Assembly (NCBI GenBank): GCA_026003195.1
Contig: BPGU01000004.1
Coordinates: forward strand, 1-64,000
DNA length: 64,000 bases
Reading direction: 5' to 3'
Source: Armatimonadota bacterium
Lineage (GTDB): Bacteria; Armatimonadota; HRBIN16
This document shows, piece after piece, positions 1-6,552 of the stretch; within the stretch, counting starts at the first letter, position 1; each line of letters starts with the position of its first letter. Under the pieces are notes generated by a model. It was given only the letters and a program-made list of their open reading frames with translations, had not been told where the DNA came from and did not search any database. The position numbers were made by a program, and so were the translations under genes.

Positions 1-165
1 ATCATCTGCCATCTCAGCGGTAACGTTGGTCAGCTCCCAGCGGGTACCGCACCGTGGGCACTCGCCGTCGTAGGTGTTCTGATACTGACCACCTACCAGC
101 TCCAGCTGAACCTGAGAACCGCAGGGGCAGGTAATGATGATGTACTGGGGATTGGTGTTGTACAT
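1..165 (-). CDS. Zinc-ribbon protein, C-terminus off the window
   Basis: Partial gene of 55 visible codons that leaves the window at base 1. The protein starts MYNTNPQYIIITCPCGSQ and carries a CPC near residue 13 and a CPRC about 23 residues later. This C-x-C/C-x2-C spacing is that of a small zinc ribbon. The start at 165 is set by an AAGGAG about 8 bases upstream on the minus strand. It is the most downstream visible gene of the minus-strand accessory module, preceded by a 15-bp tandem repeat in its leader. The function is unknown; DNA or RNA binding is only a guess from the fold. Confidence 0.75.
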   Translation of the reverse strand, partial: MYNTNPQYIIITCPCGSQVQLELVGGQYQNTYDGECPRCGTRWELTNVTAEMADD

Positions 166-181
166 GGCTTCTTAACTCCTT

Positions 182-226
182 CTTGTTCCCATCCTGCTTG
201 TTCCCATCCTGCTTGTTTCTATCCTG
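182..226 (-). repeat. Three-copy 15-bp tandem repeat in a leader
   Basis: Three adjacent 15-base units (182-196, 197-211, 212-226). The first two are identical and the third differs at two positions. They lie in the 74-base gap between the 77-aa gene and the zinc-ribbon gene, just upstream of the latter's Shine-Dalgarno site. On the transcribed strand each unit reads CAGGATGGGAACAAG. Confidence 0.8.
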
Positions 227-239
227 CTCCGGTATGTTG

Positions 240-473
240 CTAACGTGTGTTCTCGTCAATGTTAGCTTCCTGCCTCTGGATGGTCTCCCTGACACGCTCC
301 CACGCTTCGTCCAGCTCGTCTCTGGTTAACTGCAGTCGCCACTGCTCCATATCGATAAGGTGCTGGTAAGCGAACAGGAGCATGTCCTCCAGATCCAGGG
401 ATTGCTCTTGCTGTTTCATGAACAGCACATCCTGTAACATGAACTCAACTGCTTCCTGTACCCGTTCGTCCAT
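240..473 (-). CDS. Small hypothetical acidic helical protein
   Basis: 77 residues beginning MDERVQEAVEFMLQ, rich in Glu, Asp, Gln and Arg and predicted by eye to be almost wholly helical with no membrane segment. The start at 473 has a GGAGGT 7 bases upstream. It follows the 364-residue gene by 39 bases in the same direction, so it is probably part of one transcript. I do not recognise a family. Its small size and position suggest a phage or plasmid accessory protein. Confidence 0.7.
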   Translation of the reverse strand: MDERVQEAVEFMLQDVLFMKQQEQSLDLEDMLLFAYQHLIDMEQWRLQLTRDELDEAWERVRETIQRQEANIDENTR

Positions 474-512
474 GTCGTATACCTCCAGATAATGTATTTG
501 TGCACGCCAGGT

Positions 513-1607
513 CTAACATGATAGCACTTCCAAGAGTGCCTCAACACCTTTGTCACCACGTACGCTATACTCCAGCACAAGCGCTTGCATGTCCTGACCG
601 GTCTCCACCTTCTGCCAGGTAACCTCATGCACAATGGGCTGGGTGTTCAGTATGCGGTCTATTAATGTAGCCAGATAGGGCAGACTGCCCTTGCAAAGCC
701 TCTCCAGAGCGTCGTCCAATCTGAAGGTTCTAATAAGCCTGCGTGCTTCCGCTTCCAGATTGGCATCTGGAGCCAGAACCCTGTACGAGCTTGCAGAGAC
801 GTCGTAATATGCATGGATCAGTAAGTTGTCTATGATGACCAGATTCCTGGCGTCCTTCAGATCCATGCCTCTGCGTAGATACTGCTCCATGGATGCAAGC
901 GATATCAGATCTGCAGCCAAACGACGACCATACAGGAGCAGATCGTCGTACCTATCGTATAGCGTATTCCTGAACTCACTTTTGGCTATCCGGGATTGAT
1001 AGTCCAGCGCATCTCTCAGAGTCTCGATAACGTGTCTGGAGTAATATGTATCCCTCATGCCGTACATGAGCTCTGCCCTTACTACAGCGTTGGTGAACCG
1101 ATCCTTGATAGACAGGGAGCTGATGAACTTGATGAAAGGAGCCGTGTATCTCGTAGCGTCCTCCCAAAGAGCCTGTTCACAGGCATCTTTCCATTCCCGA
1201 CGGAACCGCCTGAAGAACGTGCAGGCATCCCTGTGAGCCCGTTCCACTTCGTTACCGTACAGGTAGTGGTACATTCGAGAGCCGTCCGGGTTACTCAGAA
1301 TGGACTCCCTGAGCATCCCTTCTCCTGCGCGGATGAAGGAATCGCTGAAGGCTGCCCCATCATCGTATTCAGATACAGCAACTTCCATATCGCCTGCGCG
1401 TACAACAAACGTACCCTGCTCATCGATATGCCTGCCCGGTTTGTACAGGAGAGTGGTGCCAGGAGTGAGTTCTACCTCTCTCGGTTTCATAAGGTGCACT
1501 ACTCTGTCGGGCCATCTGGTGCAGGACGGGAATTCGTATGGGGCGTCGAACAGCTCAACGGCACGGCGTGAGATGTAACGCAGAAGGAATCTGTAGTTCT
1601 TGGCCAT
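513..1607 (-). CDS. Hypothetical protein of the accessory module (364 aa)
   Basis: The reading frame stays open 25 codons further upstream, but the start at 1607 (MAKNYRFLLRYISRR) is chosen because AGGAGGT sits 6 bases before it. The protein is soluble, charged and largely helical in its second half (about residues 150-300), with many Arg and Tyr residues. No catalytic motif or known domain was recognised. It lies 13 bases downstream of the stop of the 140-residue gene, so it is probably co-transcribed with it. Phage or plasmid origin is inferred only from context. Confidence 0.7.
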   Translation of the reverse strand: MAKNYRFLLRYISRRAVELFDAPYEFPSCTRWPDRVVHLMKPREVELTPGTTLLYKPGRHIDEQGTFVVRAGDMEVAVSEYDDGAAFSDSFIRAGEGMLRESILSNPDGSRMYHYLYGNEVERAHRDACTFFRRFRREWKDACEQALWEDATRYTAPFIKFISSLSIKDRFTNAVVRAELMYGMRDTYYSRHVIETLRDALDYQSRIAKSEFRNTLYDRYDDLLLYGRRLAADLISLASMEQYLRRGMDLKDARNLVIIDNLLIHAYYDVSASSYRVLAPDANLEAEARRLIRTFRLDDALERLCKGSLPYLATLIDRILNTQPIVHEVTWQKVETGQDMQALVLEYSVRGDKGVEALLEVLSC

Positions 1608-1620
1608 GTTTGACCTCCTG

Positions 1621-2043
1621 CTAGCGGGAAGTGTTATGAAATAACGCGGACAGTTCAACCGGATACTCGAGCCTGTATTCATACCTTGGGATAGCTATCT
1701 GCGCTTGCATGTTGCCGGCTCTGTTGCACTCTATCATCAGGAAGGCATCCCACAGGTATCGCTCGCCTATCAGATCGACGACTTCCCTCCATTGTCTGTC
1801 GTTGATCAGGATGGGCGATTCCTGTTCCAGTGCCTTATCAAGATGCGGCAGGTCCAGTACAGGGATAACTTCACGGTCGATGACAACTACAGGCATTCTC
1901 CACAGGATGGACTGGTGCTCATCGAGCTGCTGAGCCATAGCCTGCATCCTGTCCAGCCTGGTTGATACCTCGTCACGGCTGTATCGCCGAACGATAATCC
2001 AGAGATCGCCTTCCTCAGTGATAAGCGGAATCACCAGATGCAT
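1621..2043 (-). CDS. Hypothetical protein (140 aa)
   Basis: Start at 2043 (MHLVIPLITEEGDLW) is supported by GAGGAG 7 bases upstream; the open frame extends 14 codons further without a ribosome site. The N-terminal half has alternating hydrophobic stretches (VIPLI, LWIIV, VVVID) compatible with beta strands, and the C-terminal half is mixed. No family was recognised. It lies 11 bases downstream of the 91-residue gene, in the same direction. Confidence 0.65.
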   Translation of the reverse strand: MHLVIPLITEEGDLWIIVRRYSRDEVSTRLDRMQAMAQQLDEHQSILWRMPVVVIDREVIPVLDLPHLDKALEQESPILINDRQWREVVDLIGERYLWDAFLMIECNRAGNMQAQIAIPRYEYRLEYPVELSALFHNTSR

Positions 2044-2054
2044 GGTTAGCCTCC

Positions 2055-2330
2055 TCATTGCCCAATTAACACCTTGTCCTGCCATTCCTCAGCCTCATGT
2101 AGCAGGTTGTGGAGTTCCAGCCTGGCACTGAAGTCGCCATCGTCTGCGTTATGAACGAGCTCCACGAATCGGCTTATCGGCAGGTGGTGGTATAGCACTT
2201 TGCTATCTACCAGGATAGCTGTGACCTCTGTACCGTCTCCATCTGATATCACCGCATAGCGGAACCGATAGACGGTGTTCCCTGTCTGATACCGGGCTTT
2301 GTCCACAAGGGCTACGTTGAGTGTTGACAT
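2055..2330 (-). CDS. Hypothetical small protein (91 aa)
   Basis: Begins MSTLNVALVDKARYQTGNTVY, with GAGGTAG upstream of the start at 2330. A beta-rich first half (YRFRYAVISDGDGTEVTAILVD) is followed by a helical, acidic C-terminus. It lies only 6 bases after the stop of the 219-residue gene, consistent with one operon. No known domain is recognised. Confidence 0.65.
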   Translation of the reverse strand: MSTLNVALVDKARYQTGNTVYRFRYAVISDGDGTEVTAILVDSKVLYHHLPISRFVELVHNADDGDFSARLELHNLLHEAEEWQDKVLIGQ

Positions 2331-2336
2331 GTTTGA

Positions 2337-2996
2337 CTACCTCTGATTCCTCACGAACTGGATGCAATGTTCGATGATGCTTGCGAACTGTTCGTCGGAG
2401 ATGACCTCTGAGCATTTGGCGGACCTCAACGGGTACTTGTACCACCATAGCGCCCAGTCTGTCGGCTTATACAGGAAGTTCGGTCTGATAACGGCGCATC
2501 CACGCCGGTGTCCGGCATGACCTTCTTGCCGGATGATCTCCAGCAGCTTCTCCTCTATCCGCCGGTGGTAGTCGCAGGAGCACTTGATGGCAACTCCATG
2601 CCACCAGTCGTCTCCTTCAGTGGGCCAGCCTAACTGCTGGTATACCGGTTTGATGATCTCTTCCAGCTTCTGCTCGTATTGCTTCCTGAAACTGCCTCCC
2701 ATATAGGCCAGACGACCGTACTGGTCCTCAAACCGCTTCCATACCTGCTGGAAGCAATCCTCCCGGTGCTGAAGCTGGTCTCGCCATTTCCAGAAGGGAT
2801 GGTAGTCCCAGCCGCAGTCACACTCCTGGTCGTAGTCTGGGAGCAACTCGAACAAGCCGCACCGGAATTCGTCGTAGACCGAGATGTCCAGCACATGGTA
2901 GAGTGGCAGGAATATCTGCTCCCAGCGTTTCCTGTCCGGGATAGGATGGCGTTCGTAGTACTGGTCGCCTTCTTCAATGCGAGCAATGTCCAGCAT
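2337..2996 (-). CDS. Cys/His/Trp-rich hypothetical protein (219 aa)
   Basis: The start at 2996 has AGGAGG 5 bases upstream. The sequence is unusually rich in Trp, Tyr, His and Cys. An ECDCGWDYHPFWKW segment (residues about 55-68) and a KCSCDYHRR segment (about 135-143) each combine C-x-C with nearby His, as in metal-binding sites. I recognise no family. Its leader (2997-3075) carries a 12-base direct repeat and a strong inverted repeat, and beyond it lies pentamer island 1. It is the promoter-distal neighbour of the HAD gene. Confidence 0.7.
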   Translation of the reverse strand: MLDIARIEEGDQYYERHPIPDRKRWEQIFLPLYHVLDISVYDEFRCGLFELLPDYDQECDCGWDYHPFWKWRDQLQHREDCFQQVWKRFEDQYGRLAYMGGSFRKQYEQKLEEIIKPVYQQLGWPTEGDDWWHGVAIKCSCDYHRRIEEKLLEIIRQEGHAGHRRGCAVIRPNFLYKPTDWALWWYKYPLRSAKCSEVISDEQFASIIEHCIQFVRNQR

Positions 2997-3008
2997 TTGA
3001 GCCTCCTG

Positions 3009-3075
3009 TGGTGGAATATCTGTCGTTGCGTGGTGGAATATCCGCCGGCAGATGGATTGGATTCCACCTGCCGGC
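3009..3075 (-). repeat. Leader with 12-base direct repeat and 8-bp hairpin
   Basis: Two copies of TGGTGGAATATC (plus strand 3009-3020 and 3031-3042) stand 22 bases apart just upstream of the 219-residue gene. They are followed by an inverted repeat GCCGGCAG (3044-3051) / CTGCCGGC (3068-3075) with a 16-base loop. The hairpin lacks a T-run, so it is not a convincing terminator. The direct repeats could be an operator. Confidence 0.6.
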
Positions 3076-3310
3076 TTGTTTGCCGTGCCTCGCCTTGGCT
3101 AGCCTAGCCAGGACTCGCCCCGCCCAGACAAGACTCGCCTTGACTGCCACGACGCGCCCAGCCGCACCATGTCGCGCCGTGTCGTGCCTTGCCAGGCCTG
3201 CCCAGCCTCGCCTTGCCACGCCTGGCCTCACCATGCCGTGCCTGCCATGCCAAGCCAAGTCTTGCCATGCCACGACGTGCGATGCGGTTCCTAGCCCAGC
3301 CAAGCCAAGC
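3076..3310. repeat. GCC-core pentanucleotide island 1
   Basis: About 235 bases made mostly of consecutive pentamers of the form NGCCN (plus strand), with the outer two bases varying and occasional one-base slips of phase. The island starts directly after the stop codon of the HAD gene (stop at 3311-3313 on the minus strand) and ends at the leader hairpin of the next gene. This is the most degenerate of the three islands, with several units such as TGGCT, GGACT and AGACA departing from the core. It shows no conserved reading frame. Confidence 0.85.
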
Positions 3311-4018
3311 CTATTTGCCGGATAGAGAATCTATTATCAGGTCCGGCAAACCTTCCAAACTGCTCAGCACGGGAACACTCGGATCTATCTCTACCTGCTG
3401 TGTAGCCTGCCAATCGCCACGGTCTATCAATATACCTCTCGCACCACATTGCAGTGCAGGTAGAATGTCAAACTGATAACTGTTTCCCACCATGACCACT
3501 CGCTGTGGATTGTGCTGAGCATCAAGCATCTCCAGCAATCGCAGGAAGCTATCTCTGTCCTTCGTGGCTGTGACCACCACATGGTGGAAATAGCCCCGAA
3601 TCCCAGACAGGTCTATCCTGCGGTTCTGGTGTTCCATATCACCGGCTGCGGAGTAGAGCACCAGCAGATGACCTCGTTTGCGGAGCTCCTCCAGCACAGG
3701 TATCGTCTCCGGATAGAGTTCCGGCGGAGCGTCCAACAGATGACGGAATGAGTAAATCGCTGCCTCTACTCCTGGATTGAACGGGATACCGTGTCTGGTT
3801 GCCAGAATGGTGTAGGTAATCACCAGACTCTCAATGAACCGTTCCGGTCTCAGACCACGATACGGTACACGGGCACGATCCAGATCGTCCAGCTGCTGTA
3901 TGATGTCCTCACCATAGATACCTATTTGCCCTAGCATCTGTTTGAACTCAGTCTTGATCCTCTCGTACACCGACTGTGTTCGCCAGAGCGTATCGTCTGC
4001 ATCAAGCACTACGGTCAC
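3311..4018 (-). CDS. HAD-superfamily hydrolase/phosphatase
   Basis: 235 residues from a GTG at 4018. GGAGGT sits 4 bases upstream of that GTG, and the next gene has the same GGAGGTAGA-plus-start arrangement. An in-frame ATG at 4030 would place the Shine-Dalgarno inside the coding region. HAD motif I is DADDTLW near the N-terminus (nucleophile Asp and acid/base Asp). Motif II is in LVLYSAAGD, the motif III Lys in TATKDRD, and motif IV is GNSYQFDI. This is a complete catalytic set for a Mg-dependent phosphatase of the haloacid dehalogenase type. The substrate is unknown; such enzymes occur in phages as nucleotide or DNA-end phosphatases. It is flanked by islands 1 and 2. Confidence 0.85.
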   Translation of the reverse strand: MTVVLDADDTLWRTQSVYERIKTEFKQMLGQIGIYGEDIIQQLDDLDRARVPYRGLRPERFIESLVITYTILATRHGIPFNPGVEAAIYSFRHLLDAPPELYPETIPVLEELRKRGHLLVLYSAAGDMEHQNRRIDLSGIRGYFHHVVVTATKDRDSFLRLLEMLDAQHNPQRVVMVGNSYQFDILPALQCGARGILIDRGDWQATQQVEIDPSVPVLSSLEGLPDLIIDSLSGK

Positions 4019-4038
4019 GTCTACCTCCATAGAGTAAT

Positions 4039-4063
4039 TCCCACCCGCCACAACCCAGATGCC
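4039..4063 (-). promoter_or_regulatory. Conserved 25-base leader element, copy A
   Basis: Matches bases 5082-5106 with only two differences across 25 bases. On the transcribed strand the core reads GGGTTGTGGCGGGTGGGA. It lies exactly at the junction between pentamer island 2 and the HAD gene, 20-45 bases before the start codon. A promoter, processing site or translational element is possible; I cannot tell which. Confidence 0.7.
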
Positions 4064-4158
4064 TCGCCAGGACTCGCCGTGCCGTGTCGGGCCTCGCCTC
4101 GCCTGCCTTGCCTCGCCAGGACTCGCCGTGCCGTGTCGGGCCTCGCCTCGCCTGCCTT
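4061..4158. repeat. 49-bp perfect tandem duplication in island 2
   Basis: Bases 4061-4109 are repeated identically at 4110-4158, followed by 9 bases of a third copy. The unit is itself a string of GCC-core pentamers plus one 4-base step, which explains the period of 49 rather than 50. A perfect match implies recent duplication by slippage or unequal recombination. Confidence 0.9.
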
Positions 4159-4320
4159 GCCTCGCCACGTCCTGCCGAGTCGCGCCTTGCCAAGCCCAGT
4201 CACGTCATGCCTAGCCGAGCCCTGCCTGCCTTGCCAGGACGTGCCGCGCCGGGCCTTGCCCAGCCTCGCCTTGCCTGCCGTGCCACGCCATGCCGAGCCA
4301 AGCCTAGCCGTGCCACGCCC
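4064..4320. repeat. GCC-core pentanucleotide island 2
   Basis: About 257 bases of NGCCN-type pentamers filling the gap between the stop of the parB-like gene (stop codon 4328-4330) and the leader of the HAD gene. Bases 4173-4270 form a block almost identical to 5172-5270 in island 3: two substitutions plus a one-base indel with an adjacent change. Confidence 0.9.
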
Positions 4321-4327
4321 GCCGAGA

Positions 4328-5056
4328 CTAGCTCTCTACAGGTTGCTTACGTTTGCGGGCAGTCTTGAACTGGCTCAGGAAAGCACCGAGAGCTTTGTAC
4401 AGGAGCCGCATCTCCCGGATGAGCTCACCGTTGCCAGTCGGTACCAGCCCGTTCTCCAGAGCAGACCTTAGCTGCTTCACCTGGAAGGTGATGGAACTGC
4501 CGAGCACCTTGCTGTGAGCGGATGCCTGATCCTCTGTCATCTCGGTGCCGGAGAGGTGACGAACGGCGAACTTGACCGGAATGGGCTTTGGTTCATCGCC
4601 TCCGTTCTGTACACGAGCCTCACGCACCAGCAGACGCTGCGTGTACTCCAGAGGACGACCGAACAGACGAGCCAGATGGGGAACGTCTACCCCATACGGT
4701 CTCAGCAGTTGAGCTGCATGTACCAGGTCCTGAGAAGTGAGAGCCTTGCCGTGCTTGATGTTGGCACGCACGGCCTCCTCAACCATCGACCTCTCGTCCT
4801 CGTAGTGCTTGATGACAGCCGGAATCTCTGCTTCCGGACCGAACTCGGCGATGAACGCCTCCCTGCGGTGAGCACCGTCTACCAGGATGCCCGTGTCGGA
4901 TACAAGGATAGGTGGCAGATTCTCACCGGCACGGATGGCGAGCTGCAGATGGTAGACGTGTACCCGGTCTATCCCTCCGGCACGGGGATAGATGCGTTCG
5001 TCCAGGATTAGCTGGTTTGCTCGAATCCTGGTAGTTGCAACGGTATCGTCAGTCAT
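4328..5056 (-). CDS. ParB/sulfiredoxin-fold nuclease-like protein
   Basis: 242 residues. The start at 5056 has AAGGAGGT 5 bases upstream; the open frame continues into island 3 without a ribosome site. Residues about 10-75 match the ParB N-terminal (ParB/Srx) domain. They include LPPILVSDTGILVDGAHRRE, containing the GxHRxxA-type motif that in ParB proteins binds nucleotide. Residues about 100-165 (SQDLVHAAQLLRPYGV, HLARLFGRP) resemble the helix-turn-helix region that follows in ParB. The rest is basic and helical. Family roles are centromere binding in partition or DNA-binding regulation in phages. No ParA is in the window. It is flanked on both sides by repetitive islands, which could be its binding arrays (inference). 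Confidence 0.82.
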   Translation of the reverse strand: MTDDTVATTRIRANQLILDERIYPRAGGIDRVHVYHLQLAIRAGENLPPILVSDTGILVDGAHRREAFIAEFGPEAEIPAVIKHYEDERSMVEEAVRANIKHGKALTSQDLVHAAQLLRPYGVDVPHLARLFGRPLEYTQRLLVREARVQNGGDEPKPIPVKFAVRHLSGTEMTEDQASAHSKVLGSSITFQVKQLRSALENGLVPTGNGELIREMRLLYKALGAFLSQFKTARKRKQPVES

Positions 5057-5081
5057 ATCTACCTCCTTACGTGATGTGTTA

Positions 5082-5106
5082 TCCCACCCTCCACAACCCT
5101 GATGCC
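5082..5106 (-). promoter_or_regulatory. Conserved 25-base leader element, copy B
   Basis: Second copy of the element at 4039-4063, with two mismatches in 25 bases. It sits between island 3 and the parB-like start codon, 26-50 bases upstream of it. Its conservation, while the DNA between element and gene differs, suggests selection or recent duplication of an island-plus-leader cassette. Confidence 0.7.
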
Positions 5107-5451
5107 TTGCCTCGTCGTGCCGGGCCCTGCGTTGACGTGCCACGCCCCGCCTCGCCTGCCTTGCCTCGTCTTGCCGAGTCGCGCCGTGCCAAGCCCAGTC
5201 ACGTCATGCCTAGCCGAGCCTTGCCTGCCTTGCCAGGACGTGCCGCGCCGGGCCTTGTCCCAGCCTCGCCCTAGCCTGCCTTGCCTGGCCGGGCCCTGCC
5301 TTGCCGATCCATGCCCAGCCGAGGCGTGCCACGCCGTGCCTGCCTTGCCCAGCCAAGCCAAGCCGCGCCTCGCCCGGCCACGCCTTGCCTCGCCTTGCCT
5401 GCCGTGCCAAGCCCGGTCGCGCCATGCCCCGCCTCGCCATGCCTGCCAGGA
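5107..5451. repeat. GCC-core pentanucleotide island 3
   Basis: About 345 bases, the longest and most regular island. In the row 5341-5400 all twelve consecutive pentamers have the form NGCCN. In 5281-5340 ten of twelve are NNGCC, in a phase shifted by one. It begins immediately after the stop codon of the 246-residue gene (stop 5452-5454). Bases 5172-5270 are shared with island 2. Frames through it are open only because the repeat lacks stop codons, so I do not call genes here. Confidence 0.92.
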
Positions 5452-6192
5452 CTACTGGTTATCGTTCTCGGTGGGCGGGACGAACGTCGGTTTGGGATCT
5501 GCCAGGGCTACCGCCGCGATCTCAAACAAACCCCAGCCGAGACCGTGACTCTCACGACTGTCCGGTCTGCCTTCACCGATACCGACCTGCAAGCCTACAC
5601 GAGCCAGCAGGTTGGTCACATCGGCCAGGCTGAACTGAGACTCGTCCCATGAGATGACTACGTTCGCCGCCCACTGTCGCCACATAGGACGGGCACGCAG
5701 GTCCAGCACGCCGGTAGCGTTACGCACGGGCATCACCGACATCTCGGGCTCGCCCTCAATCTTGACAAGCGGCGTACCATCCACTGCGTCCAGCCCGTCG
5801 GGGGCGACGAACAGCGACAGCTTCGCCAGAGTCATGCGGTATCCGACCAGTCGACAGGCGGAGATGAGCGCGTTGCGGAAAGCACTTGCGGGGATGCCGA
5901 CCCAGCCCTCGGAGCTGACATGCATCGCCTGCTTGTAATCTTCCTCAAAGTTGCGAGGCTCACGAGATTTGCCCTTGCGGGCTCGCTGACCTGCCTCGTG
6001 CTGCTCCCGTATCGCCTGCATCGCCTTCTGCGAGAACCGTGCCTGGCAATACGGAGTGATGCCGACGATGCGGAACTGGGCTGAGGCGAACCGTGGCGGC
6101 TGGATGACAACCTCCTGACCAGCCGAAGCGGAAAGCTCCAGCGTCGGATCGGAGCCGTTGCTCCTGGATTTGGATTTGGTTGCAACTGGCAT
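5452..6192 (-). CDS. Conserved phage-type hypothetical protein, possibly RAMP-like
   Basis: 246 residues from 6192, with AAGGAGGT 7 bases upstream. A disordered basic head (MPVATKSKSRSNGS) precedes a structured body. Features include GWVGIPASAFRNALISAC (about residues 97-114) and, near the C-terminus, a Gly-rich QVGIGEGRPDSRESHGLGWG stretch (about 202-221). A late Gly-rich loop of this kind resembles RAMP-superfamily (Cas5/6/7-like) folds. I also recall similar hypothetical proteins in tailed phages, but cannot check it. No catalytic residues are obvious. Its stop codon borders island 3. Treat the RAMP comparison as a weak structural hypothesis. Confidence 0.7.
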   Translation of the reverse strand: MPVATKSKSRSNGSDPTLELSASAGQEVVIQPPRFASAQFRIVGITPYCQARFSQKAMQAIREQHEAGQRARKGKSREPRNFEEDYKQAMHVSSEGWVGIPASAFRNALISACRLVGYRMTLAKLSLFVAPDGLDAVDGTPLVKIEGEPEMSVMPVRNATGVLDLRARPMWRQWAANVVISWDESQFSLADVTNLLARVGLQVGIGEGRPDSRESHGLGWGLFEIAAVALADPKPTFVPPTENDNQ

Positions 6193-6216
6193 TGTACTTA
6201 CCTCCTTGTTGGTTGT

Positions 6217-6552
6217 TTATGGGATATCTACACCTACCGCACCGGCCAGGTTCGGTCTGGGAGCTCTCACCGGGAACTGCTCATCGGTGAGGTCCACACC
6301 TTCACCTGCACCGGACGCCAGCGGGTATTTCCGTTCCAGGTCTTTGAGCACATCCGTCAGCGTCTCCTGATACTGCTCTGGGAACGATGACGCCACCTCC
6401 CGGATACGGTCTATCCCGCAACCGGACTTGAGCAGATCTTCACATCTGTCGTAGAGCTCCTCGTCCAGCGAGACACCGAACGTGTCCGCTATGGCGAACG
6501 CCTCTTGCAGAGTGCTCTTTATCGTCGTCATCACGATGTCCAGCTCGCTCAT
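6217..6552 (-). CDS. Hypothetical protein (111 aa), coupled
   Basis: Starts MSELDIVMTTIKSTLQEAFA at 6552. Its ATG overlaps the TGA of the upstream gene in an ATGA junction, so translation is coupled, and AGGAGC lies in the end of that gene. It is mostly helical for about 75 residues, followed by a Gly/Pro-rich tail. Cys residues at CEDLLKSGCG are notable but form no clear metal motif. No family was recognised. Confidence 0.7.
   Translation of the reverse strand: MSELDIVMTTIKSTLQEAFAIADTFGVSLDEELYDRCEDLLKSGCGIDRIREVASSFPEQYQETLTDVLKDLERKYPLASGAGEGVDLTDEQFPVRAPRPNLAGAVGVDIP

Noticed and set aside
4061-5451. Arg/Gly/His-rich open frames running through the pentamer islands on both strands
   Set aside because: The repeat contains few stop triplets, so all frames stay open. 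There is no ribosome site, no shared protein between islands, and the period of 5 destroys any codon frame.
3076-5451. Pentamer islands as CRISPR arrays
   Set aside because: There are no conserved direct repeats of 23-37 bases with spacers; the repeat unit is 5 bases and no Cas genes are present.
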